Shown here in pieces: positions 1-8,147 of a stretch of DNA of 64,000 bases; the first letter of the stretch is position 1; each line of letters starts with the position of its first letter. Under the pieces are notes generated by a model. That model ran no database searches. It worked only from the letters and a program-made list of their open reading frames with translations, and was not told the DNA's origin. Position numbers and translations under genes: made by a program. The DNA comes from Chloroflexota bacterium. GTDB lineage: Bacteria; Chloroflexota; Dehalococcoidia; Lucifugimonadales; UBA2985. The DNA lies in NCBI GenBank assembly GCA_028877205.1, contig JAPPHY010000007.1, forward strand, positions 62,001-126,000, written 5' to 3'.

Positions 1-923
1 CCAGACCCCTTCGTGCTGGGGTCGAAGCATCCCATTTGCTCGTACAGGTCCCGCAGAGGAGTATCCAGGCTGCAAGCTCTTGACAACAGGAGTTTCATTT
101 CACTCCTTGTCTCCTCGAAAGGAGTGGGAAATGAACTCCCGGAATGTTCCTGCCACGTCCGAATCCACTTTTGTACCGAGTCGGAGAGTGTCTCTAGATT
201 TAGGCTAGCCACAAAGTCCCCGAGGGCGTCAACAAAGTCCTTCTGATCTGTTGCTTGGTTATTGATCAGGGTATGCACGGCCTTTGCATACACTAAAGCA
301 CCCCAAATGGCTCTGGGATGTCCGTGGGTCACAATAGTGTTTTCCCAAGCAGCGCAGGTCATCATAGCTTCGTCACCTCTGTTGGCAAGCGCCAAGGGAG
401 AAATCCTCATCGCTGCGCCATTTGCACCAGCATCTACGTAGCTGGACTTCCTGCCTTTGCTCTCGTAAACGAAGAAATTGTTGTTCCACATCGCCTGCCT
501 TCTAGAAGCAGCCTTGGCAGCCCGCGTCACGGTGGCGCCAGCTCCTCTAGCATAGGCCAGCCAATTGGGGAGTTCTCGCTTGGCAAAGTACTCTCCGTCA
601 AATGAGCCGTCGGGCCGAATAGATCGGGCGGTGCTCAATGTGAGTTGCGTATCGTCCGAATAGTCCCCTGGTTGTATATAGTCGATGTACGAGTTGAACC
701 TGCCCCCAGTCACCTTTTCCCAAGGGATAAAGTCTCTAACCTCATCAACCCCGTGGAGTCTGGCGAGTTGCGCCTTGGACCTGATGAACTCTGTAGGCCA
801 GCCCAAGGCGTCAGCGACAGCTGAACCGAGCAAGACTCCTGCAAACCTATCCCTTAGTGCGTCGAATCGTTCAAAATCTTGGAGGAGCCTGTCACCTTCG
901 TCCCGCGCGCTCGTTTCCAGCAT
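1..923 (-). CDS. ADP-ribosylglycohydrolase family protein (partial, C-terminus beyond window edge)
   Basis: Own reverse-strand reading, open from ATG at 923 to the window edge: MLETSARDEGDRLLQDFERFDALRDRFAGVLLGSAVADALGWPTEF...GDYSDDTQLTLSTARS...DAGANGAAMRISPLALAN...THGHPRAIWGALVYAKAV. Shows ARH family motifs (GxxxGxAxxDALGxPxEF, SDDT, GANGAAMRxxPL). Not in the ORF track because no stop lies inside the window. Confidence 0.88.
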   Translation of the reverse strand, partial: MLETSARDEGDRLLQDFERFDALRDRFAGVLLGSAVADALGWPTEFIRSKAQLARLHGVDEVRDFIPWEKVTGGRFNSYIDYIQPGDYSDDTQLTLSTARSIRPDGSFDGEYFAKRELPNWLAYARGAGATVTRAAKAASRRQAMWNNNFFVYESKGRKSSYVDAGANGAAMRISPLALANRGDEAMMTCAAWENTIVTHGHPRAIWGALVYAKAVHTLINNQATDQKDFVDALGDFVASLNLETLSDSVQKWIRTWQEHSGSSFPTPFEETRSEMKLLLSRACSLDTPLRDLYEQMGCFDPSTKGS

Positions 924-947
924 CGGCCTCTCCCCTCTCAGTCGGTC

Positions 948-1592
948 TCAGTAATTGCCCCTAAACTGGTATGGACTGACCTCAAACCTAAAGGCTTCAG
1001 ATACTGCTCTTCCATCTGGAAGACTTACACCTTCCAGAGAATCCAGCGCGCTCGCTTTAGAATTCTCACTGTGAAAATACATTTGCGGAACGAAGTAGGT
1101 CAACTCTATGCTGTGGGGAATCAGTATCTCCCCAGGAGCCGGGGATGGGAAACTGCTAGTCCGATTCGCAAACATCGAGTCAAAAACCTCGGCGGTGTTG
1201 TTTTTGAGGAGCAGCTGGAGTGTCACGCTATTGTGGGAACTCCATGTGGGCGAAAACAAAGTGCCCTCACGCCAAAGCAGACACCGCTGAAGAAGAATCA
1301 GAACCTTGGAGTCCGGATACTGCCAAGACATTCCCCAAGGGGGGCGCAATGAGCAACAGATGTAATCTTTCATCTCTTCGGCTTTGCCTTCCGCGCCCCA
1401 ACCGCTCATTCTGTAAGCGATTCCTTCCTCATCCATCTTGGCTCTACTTAGTAGGCCTCCGAACGTGAAGATTGACCGCAACTGATCAACGCGGCCTAGG
1501 TGTCTCAGAGGCTCAATGCCCCGCCGACGTACACTCGCTTGTATTTGGCTGGCATTTGCTCCAAGTCTAAATCTCCGCGCGCTTACATCCAT
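948..1592 (-). CDS. DarT-like (DUF4433-type) ADP-ribosyltransferase, putative toxin
   Basis: LRHLGRVDQLRSIFTFGGLLSRAKMDEEGI resembles the DarT N-terminal H...NL..I...GLLSR block; GEILIPHSIEL resembles the catalytic-Glu strand. Located 24 bp upstream of the ARH gene. Confidence 0.6.
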   Translation of the reverse strand: MDVSARRFRLGANASQIQASVRRRGIEPLRHLGRVDQLRSIFTFGGLLSRAKMDEEGIAYRMSGWGAEGKAEEMKDYICCSLRPPWGMSWQYPDSKVLILLQRCLLWREGTLFSPTWSSHNSVTLQLLLKNNTAEVFDSMFANRTSSFPSPAPGEILIPHSIELTYFVPQMYFHSENSKASALDSLEGVSLPDGRAVSEAFRFEVSPYQFRGNY

Positions 1593-1676
1593 TTATGGCA
1601 TTCTATAACATAAAGTCAGTTGTTTGCATGTATTTGCAACCGGATTAGTCTTGCCCCGCCGCTCGGCAAGCGCGGC

Positions 1677-3434
1677 TCACGCCCGCGCGTCTATGGCGTC
1701 GCGGATCAGGTCCGCCGTGGCGTCGATGGACGTTGGGCCGAGGTCGCTGCCGTCGCGCAGGCGCACGGAGGCCGTGTCCGCCTCCGCCTCCTTGTCACCC
1801 ACCACCAGCATGTACGGCACCTTCTGAAGCTGCGCGTGTCGTATCTTGGCGTTCATCCGCTCAGAGCGGTCGTCCACCTCCACGCGGATGTCGGACTGCT
1901 TCAGCCGCTGCGCCACGCCCTGCGCGAACTCCACGTGCCGGTCGGCGATGGGTATGACCACCGCCTGCACGGGCGCCAGCCACACGGGGAACGCCCCGGC
2001 GTAGTGCTCGATCAGCACGCCGAAGAACCGCTCCATCGAGCCGAGCAGCGCCCGATGCACCATGAACGGCCGGTACTCGCGGCCGTCCTCCGCCACGTAG
2101 GTCACGTCGAACCGCTCCGGCAGGTTGAAGTCAAACTGGATCGTGGTGCACTGCCACTCGCGGCCCAGCGCATCCACCATCTTCACGTCGATCTTCGGCC
2201 CGTAGAACACCGCGCCGCCCTCATCCTCCTCGTACGGCAGGCCGCGGGAGCGGATCACGTCCCGCAGCGCCTCCGTCGCCATGTCCCAGTCCTCAATCGA
2301 GCCGGCGAACTTGCCGCCCTCGTTGCGGGTCGAGAGGTAGACGCGGAAGTCCTCGAAGCCGAATGCGCTCAGAAAGAAGCGCATGAAGTCGACGCAGCTC
2401 TCGAGCTCGTCCCGCACCTGGTCGGGGCGGCAGAAGATGTGGGCGTCGTCCTGTGTGAAGCCGCGGACGCGCAGCAGGCCGTGGAGCACGCCGGACCGCT
2501 CGTATCGGTACACGGTGCCAAGCTCGCCGAGGCGCATGGGAAGCTCCCGGTAGCTCCTCAGCGAGGACTTGTATATCTGGATGTGGAACGGGCAGTTCAT
2601 GGGCTTCACGTAGTAGTCCTGGCCGTCCACGTCCATGGGCGAGTACATGTTCTCGGCGTAGAAGTCCAGGTGGCCGCTGGTCTCCCACAGCGTGGACTTG
2701 CCGATGTGCGGCGAAAAGACGAGGTCGTAGCCAGCGCGGTAGTGCTCCCTGCGCCAGAAATCTTCGATGACGGTGCGTATGCGGCCGCCCTTGGGGTGCC
2801 AGAACGCCAGCCCGGGGCCATACTCTTCGTGGAACGACAGCAGGTCGAGCTCACGCCCGAGCCTGCGATGGTCGCGGCGCTGCGCCTCCTCGAGACGCGC
2901 CAGGTGGTCGTCAAGCGCTTCCGCGGTCTCGAAAGCGGTGCCGTAGATGCGCTGCAGCATCGGACGGCGCTCGTCGCCGCGCCAGTACGCGCCGGCCACG
3001 TTCAGCAGCTTGTAGGCGCTTATCTTGCCCGTCGACGCCACGTGAGGCCCCTGGCACAGGTCGATGAACTCGCCGTGGCGGAAGATGCTGATGGCCTCGT
3101 CCTCCGGCAGCTCCTCGATGATCTCCAGCTTGAAGGGCTGCTCCGCGAACATGCGGAGCGCCTCCTCGCGGCTAAGCTCCTCGTACACGAATGGCAGGTC
3201 GCTGTCGATGGTCTGCCGTATGTGCGCGTCGATGGCCTCCAGGTCCTCGGGCGTGAAGGACCGCGGCAGCAGGAAGTCGTAGTAGAAGCCGTCGGCGGTC
3301 GGAGGGCCGATGGCCAGCTTGGCGTCCGGGAAGAGGCGCGTGACGGCGTCGGCCATGACGTGCGAGGCGGAGTGTCGCATCCGCTCCCGCAGTGCGCCGA
3401 GTTCCGAGTCTGTGTCTGCGTGGTGAGTAGTCAT
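1677..3434 (-). CDS. thrS: Threonyl-tRNA synthetase (no N-terminal TGS domain)
   Basis: 585 aa; HSASHVMADAV editing domain and class II core (MNCPFHIQIYKSSLRSYRELPMRLGELGTVYRYERSGVLHGLLRVRGFTQDDAHIFC). Confidence 0.97.
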   Translation of the reverse strand: MTTHHADTDSELGALRERMRHSASHVMADAVTRLFPDAKLAIGPPTADGFYYDFLLPRSFTPEDLEAIDAHIRQTIDSDLPFVYEELSREEALRMFAEQPFKLEIIEELPEDEAISIFRHGEFIDLCQGPHVASTGKISAYKLLNVAGAYWRGDERRPMLQRIYGTAFETAEALDDHLARLEEAQRRDHRRLGRELDLLSFHEEYGPGLAFWHPKGGRIRTVIEDFWRREHYRAGYDLVFSPHIGKSTLWETSGHLDFYAENMYSPMDVDGQDYYVKPMNCPFHIQIYKSSLRSYRELPMRLGELGTVYRYERSGVLHGLLRVRGFTQDDAHIFCRPDQVRDELESCVDFMRFFLSAFGFEDFRVYLSTRNEGGKFAGSIEDWDMATEALRDVIRSRGLPYEEDEGGAVFYGPKIDVKMVDALGREWQCTTIQFDFNLPERFDVTYVAEDGREYRPFMVHRALLGSMERFFGVLIEHYAGAFPVWLAPVQAVVIPIADRHVEFAQGVAQRLKQSDIRVEVDDRSERMNAKIRHAQLQKVPYMLVVGDKEAEADTASVRLRDGSDLGPTSIDATADLIRDAIDARA

Positions 3435-3530
3435 GGCCGTAAATCGTCGAAGGGTAGTCTACAGCCTGGCACATGGGCGGGCAAGGGGCGGCGACCCAAG
3501 TGGCACTGCCCCCCCTGCTATAATCCCACC

Positions 3531-4223
3531 GTGAACATCCAGTCGCTGCACCCGTGGGACGTCGACGCGCGCACCGCCGCCGACATCCAGCGGGAGCTCG
3601 CCGCCCGAGTGGTCGTGCGCGACGAGGTTACACCCGAGCCTCGATTCGTCGCAGGCGTTGACCTGTCGCCGCCGGACGCGAACGGCGAGGCCACGGCCGC
3701 CGCGGTGGTGATGGAGCTGCCGTCGCTGAGCATCGTGGAGGTGAGGTTGCACCGGGGCGTGCCCGCGTTCCCCTACGTGCCCGGCCTGCTGTCCTTCCGC
3801 GAGGCGCCTCTCGTGCTGGGCGCGCTTGCGAAGCTGTCGACTCCGCCGGACGCGATACTGGTCGACGGCCACGGCATGGCGCATCCGCGCCGGTTCGGGC
3901 TGGCATGTCACATCGGGCTGCTGACCGGCATCCCGACCGTCGGCTGCGCCAAGTCGATTCTCTGCGGCAGGCCGGACGGGAGCCTGAAGCCCGAGCGTGG
4001 CTCGCACGTGCCGCTCGTGGACCGAGGAGAGGTGATCGGCGCGGCGGTCCGAACGCGCGACTCCGTAAGCCCCATCTACGTGTCCGTGGGACACCGTGTC
4101 AGCCTGGAGCGGGCCGTGGAGTTGACTCTAGCCGGCTGCTGGCGTTATCGTATGCCGGAGCCCACGCGGCTGGCGCACCTTGCCGCCGCGGGTCGCATCG
4201 AACCGGTTGGCGCAGGCGCGTAG
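3531..4223 (+). CDS. nfi: Endonuclease V
   Basis: C-terminal part of ORF 1620..4223 from GTG 3531: FVAGVDLSPP...PYVPGLLSFREAPLVLGAL...DAILVDGHGMAHPRRFGLACHIG...PTVGCAKSIL. Confidence 0.92.
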   Translation: MNIQSLHPWDVDARTAADIQRELAARVVVRDEVTPEPRFVAGVDLSPPDANGEATAAAVVMELPSLSIVEVRLHRGVPAFPYVPGLLSFREAPLVLGALAKLSTPPDAILVDGHGMAHPRRFGLACHIGLLTGIPTVGCAKSILCGRPDGSLKPERGSHVPLVDRGEVIGAAVRTRDSVSPIYVSVGHRVSLERAVELTLAGCWRYRMPEPTRLAHLAAAGRIEPVGAGA

Positions 4224-4268
4224 TCGCCGAAAGCATCGAACACGAACAACGGAGGAAGACGACCAGCC

Positions 4269-5373
4269 ATGCAGGACCTCAGAGGCCGCTTCCAGGAGCT
4301 CGGCGAGCGCATCTCACACATGATGGTGCGACTTTGACGTACCGGGCAAAGAGTCGGAGATAACGAAGCTGGAGGCGGAAGCCTCCAACCCGCAGTTCTG
4401 GGACGACTCCCAGTCGGCGCAGGCCGCTATGATTCGCCTGGCCGACCTCAAGCAGACGACCGAGGCCTGGCAGTCGCTCAGCGCGCGCGCCTCGCAGGCT
4501 GGCGAGCTTCTGGAGCTTGCGCTGGAGGAGGGCGACACCTCGCTGGAGGAGACGCTGCTCGGAGAGCTGGACTCCATCACGAAGGAGATCGGCTCCCGGG
4601 AGTTCACGCTCATCCTCTCGGACGAGTACGACGAGCGCGACGCGATCCTGGCCGTCCACGCTGGCGCTGGAGGCACGGAGTCGCAGGACTGGGCGCAGAT
4701 GCTGCTGCGGATGTACCTGCGCTGGGCCGAGCGCGAGGGCTACGCCAGCAGCGTCATGGACGTGTCGCCGGGCGACGAGGCGGGAGTCAAGAGCGCGTAC
4801 GTCAACATCGCCGGCAAGTACGCCTACGGTTACCTGAAGGCGGACCGGGGCACGCACCGGCTCGTGCGCCTCTCGCCGTTCGACTCGGCGCACATGCGCC
4901 ACACCTCCTTCGCGCTGGTGGAGGTGCTGCCGGAGGCGGAGGACCACGGTGACGTGGAGATCAACGCGGACGACCTGCGGATCGACGTGTTCCGGGCCAG
5001 CGGCCACGGCGGGCAGGCCGTGCAGAAGAACGCCACGGCGGTGCGCATCACCCACCTGCCAACCGGCCTCGTCGTCAGCTGCCAGAACGAGCGCTCCCAG
5101 TTCCAGAACCGCGAGTACGCCATGAAGGTGCTGAGGGCGCGCCTCATGGAGCTGGAGATGAAGCGCCGGGCGGAGGAGCAGGCGAGGCTGAAGGGCGAGC
5201 ACGTCTCGGCCGAGTGGGGCAGCCAGATCAGGAGCTACGTGCTCCACCCCTACCGGATGGTGAAGGACCACCGCAGCGGCTACGAGACCTCCGACACCGC
5301 CGCCGTGCTCGACGGCGACCTGAACCCGCTCCTGGAGGCGTTCCTGCTGTCGCGCGTGGGACGGGAGGGGTAG
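4269..5373 (+). CDS. prfB: Peptide chain release factor 2, programmed +1 frameshift at CTT TGA (4332-4337)
   Basis: Frame 0 ATG 4269: MQDLRGRFQELGERISHMMVRL-stop(TGA 4335); +1 frame continues FDVPGKESEITKLEAEASNPQFWDD... into ORF 4429..5373, which carries the GGQ motif (ASGHGGQAVQKNATAVRITHLPTG). Confidence 0.95.
4332..4337 (+). other. prfB recoding site CTT TGA C
   Basis: In-frame TGA followed by homologous RF2 sequence in the +1 frame. Confidence 0.93.
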
Positions 5374-5383
5374 CGACCGCGCC

Positions 5384-5425
5384 TCACCTGTACCGCGGCC
5401 GCCTGAGCGACACGAACAGCGCGGC
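5384..5425 (-). pseudogene. Detached copy of the 3' end (13 codons plus stop) of the MFS gene at 8148-9467
   Basis: 39/42 nt identical to 8148-8189; encodes AALFVSLRRPRYR*; all three differences are synonymous. Confidence 0.85.
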
Positions 5426-5724
5426 CGATCTTTGCGTAGCTTACCGCCAACACACGCAGTAACTCCATTCTGAGCCCTACGGCTACACCCGGAGACACTT
5501 CGTTCTCCAACTTTCGCCTCCCCAGGCCTATTATAGTCTGGTTATGCATATTGGCCTGCAAGTTACAGATAAGTTATTACACTGGGGTTGACTCTATCCT
5601 CAAGTTACTCGAAAATGCTACAGCGGCGCTCGGCTGTCTCTCTTTCCAGCTCCACTTCCAGCCGCCGCCGGCCACATCGTACCCGGCTGCTACAAGGCGG
5701 TCGTGGAGCGCGAGGAGGAGCGCC

Positions 5725-5985
5725 ATGGCTGAACCCTACTTCCAGCGCCACTCGGCCTCACCAGAGTACCCTCCGGCATTTCCACGCCCAGGTAGCATTG
5801 ATGATCCCGTGCTTCCACCACGGGGACCCCAGTCTGGCATGACCCTTCGCGACTGGTTCGCTGGCATGGCGCTTGCAAACTCAATGTTAGTACAGGCTAT
5901 GCCTGGCTATGGCTACTTGGCAGCGCGCCGAGCGTAGGACATTGCCGACGACATGCTTCGCGAACGCGAGATGACGCAGGAGTGA
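5725..5985 (+). pseudogene. Small phage-like protein with in-frame TAG at 5935-5937
   Basis: SD-like GAGGAGGAG upstream; MAEPYFQRH...SGMTLRDWFAGMALANSML...YLAARRA*DIADDMLREREMTQE*; the sequence after TAG resembles the usual C-terminus (..AYxIADAMLxERE) of short phage proteins. Confidence 0.55.
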
Positions 5986-5986
5986 C

Positions 5987-7297
5987 ATGGCCGAACCCAA
6001 CTTCACGAACAGAACGCTCTGGACCAAGGATAACTTGGACATCCTGCGCGGGATGAACTCCGAGTGCGTCGATCTCATTTACCTGGACCCGCCCTTTAGC
6101 AAGAACAAGGCGTACGCAGCGCCTATCGGCAGCAAAGCGGCTGGGGCTTGGTTCAAGGATACGTGGACGCTCTCCGACCTGGACATGGCGTGGATGGGCC
6201 TCATCGCCGACGAGCACCCCGCAATCGCCGAGCTCCTGCACGCGGCAAAGCTGACCCACAGCAAAGGAATGCAGTCTTACCTGACCGCAATGGCCGTGCG
6301 CCTCATTGAGATGAAGCGTGTGCTCAAGCCGACTGGCACAATCTACCTGCACTGCGACCCGACGGCAGGTCACTACCTAAAGGCCATGATGGACGCCATT
6401 TTTGGAGAACAGAACTTCGTGACTGAGATAGCTTGGTACATTGGGGCACGCTCCGGCAACATACCGCGCTACAAGCCGGGGAAGGCGCATGAAACCATAT
6501 TGGTCTACGCAGTGAAGTATGGAAAGCATACGTACAATGTCCAGTACACTCCCTACAGCGAAAGCTATAAGAAGAATTGGTTTCGGCACGTGGATGAGGA
6601 CGGTCGTTACTACCGAACGAGGACGCGCAAGGGCAAGGTCATTCGTCAGTACCTAGACGTCAGTCCAGGCGTGGCACTGCACGATACGTGGATGGACATT
6701 AGCCACCTTTACACTTCCTCTGGTTGGTTCCCAGGCAAGAGAGTCGAGATGACAGAGTATCCAACCCAAAAGCCCCTTGCCCTGCTGGATCGCATCATCC
6801 GCGCATCCTCGAACGAGGGCGACCTAGTGCTGGATCCATTCTGCGGCTGCGCCACAGCATGCGTGGCAGCCGAGCTTGCCGGTAGGAAATGGGTCGGCAT
6901 AGATATATCTCCCAAGGCGGTTGAGCTGGTCAATAAGAGACTGGCTCATGGCGCTCCTCTAGGCATGGGCAGTCTCTTTCACAACCGGCTTGTAACTGCC
7001 CGTGAAGACGTGCCGCGCCGCACGGACATCGAAGCGCCCATCGACTACAGGAAACACAAGCACATACTATACGGGCAACAGGGGGGGCAGTGCACAGGTT
7101 GCAGGAATTGGTTCTACATCCAGAACTTCACCGTCGACCACGTGGTGCCGCGAAGCAGGGGCGGGACAGACCACATTGAGAATTTGCAACTCCTTTGCGC
7201 GCACTGCAACTCGGTCAAAGGCGACCAGACCCAGGAGTGGCTGATCGCTCGGCTGCGGGAGCTAGGAATCGCCACGAGAGAGGCGGTGACGGCGTGA
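5987..7297 (+). CDS. Beta-class DNA methyltransferase fused to a C-terminal HNH endonuclease domain
   Basis: DLIYLDPPF (motif IV) precedes VLDPFCGCATACVAAELAGRKWVGIDIS (motif I); C-terminus CTGCRNWFYIQNFTVDHVVPRSRGGTDHIENLQLLCAHCNSVKG is a canonical HNH. Confidence 0.92.
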   Translation: MAEPNFTNRTLWTKDNLDILRGMNSECVDLIYLDPPFSKNKAYAAPIGSKAAGAWFKDTWTLSDLDMAWMGLIADEHPAIAELLHAAKLTHSKGMQSYLTAMAVRLIEMKRVLKPTGTIYLHCDPTAGHYLKAMMDAIFGEQNFVTEIAWYIGARSGNIPRYKPGKAHETILVYAVKYGKHTYNVQYTPYSESYKKNWFRHVDEDGRYYRTRTRKGKVIRQYLDVSPGVALHDTWMDISHLYTSSGWFPGKRVEMTEYPTQKPLALLDRIIRASSNEGDLVLDPFCGCATACVAAELAGRKWVGIDISPKAVELVNKRLAHGAPLGMGSLFHNRLVTAREDVPRRTDIEAPIDYRKHKHILYGQQGGQCTGCRNWFYIQNFTVDHVVPRSRGGTDHIENLQLLCAHCNSVKGDQTQEWLIARLRELGIATREAVTA

Positions 7298-7587
7298 ACT
7301 CAGGGCATCGCGAGATAATCATGGACAAGATATTGGAGAAGATGGGTGACCGGAGACTTGTGTGTCCGATCTCTGGGCCGGAAGCAAAGTGGTCCATTCA
7401 TCCTAAGACCGCTTCCGTGTATGCTGTGGGGGCTCCAAACGAACTCCCAGTCCAATCCATGCCCTCACAAGCATATCCGCTTGCTGTGATCATATGTGAG
7501 GACTGTGGGTATACGATTTTCGTCAACCTCATCAAGTTGGGTCTTGCCGCAGAGCTTGACATTTCGGTAGCATCAGATGAGCAGTAA
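7294..7587 (+). CDS. Small Cys-containing (zinc-ribbon-like) hypothetical protein
   Basis: GTGA overlap with the MTase stop (GTG 7294; alternative ATG 7321); CPISG...CEDCGYTIFVNLIKLG. Confidence 0.6.
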   Translation: MNSGHREIIMDKILEKMGDRRLVCPISGPEAKWSIHPKTASVYAVGAPNELPVQSMPSQAYPLAVIICEDCGYTIFVNLIKLGLAAELDISVASDEQ

Positions 7588-7936
7588 CTTTCCCGACCAG
7601 TTTGAGGCCCCGCGAAGCCCCGCGGTAACGGTGCATCCCGCTAGTATCAACGTGTTTCAGGTGACAGAGGAGCAACTCGACACCGTCGCCAGCGGCGAGT
7701 ACGCGCTCTTGTACTCAATCTCCGCTGCCTTTTTGGGTGCATTCATTTCCTTGCTGGGAACATTCGCAAATTTGCCCCGTGAGGAGCCCTCTTTCGCAGT
7801 ATCTCTAGTTGCGGGTCTGCTTGTAGGTTCCCTCGCTGCATTTGTTGTCCCTGGCTACTTGGGCATCCTCGCACATAGGCGACACTCACGGGCGGTGAGA
7901 ACCATAAAGGGCACGGCGAACCGGAACAGATCATAG
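7577..7936 (+). CDS. Hypothetical two-TM membrane protein
   Basis: Overlaps the preceding ORF; two hydrophobic segments (ALLYSISAAFLGAFISLLGTF; VSLVAGLLVGSLAAFVVPGYLGIL). Confidence 0.6.
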   Translation: MSSNFPDQFEAPRSPAVTVHPASINVFQVTEEQLDTVASGEYALLYSISAAFLGAFISLLGTFANLPREEPSFAVSLVAGLLVGSLAAFVVPGYLGILAHRRHSRAVRTIKGTANRNRS

Positions 7937-8147
7937 GCTACGCCCTCCAACAGAATGAGCACGCGTAACATGGTGAGAGGGAGCGGGACGCCAGGGTTCT
8001 TGTGGGTGGGCGTCTAGGTCGGATTTCTTTTCCTGTAACTCGCTTGCCAGGCTTCGCCAGGTCCTCTTCGGTCGCAAGACTTGAGGGCGCAGTCTCTTGC
8101 CTTCCCTCGTCCGCGGCGATGACATTCTGTACTGTGCAATAGCCCCA

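Noticed and set aside
1620-3530. Long 5' extension of ORF 1620..4223 (+)
   Set aside because: Antisense to thrS; only the part from GTG 3531 encodes endonuclease V.
5567-5600. Similarity of the AAGTTAC-rich segment to 49925-49945
   Set aside because: Short AT-rich matches only; could be chance.
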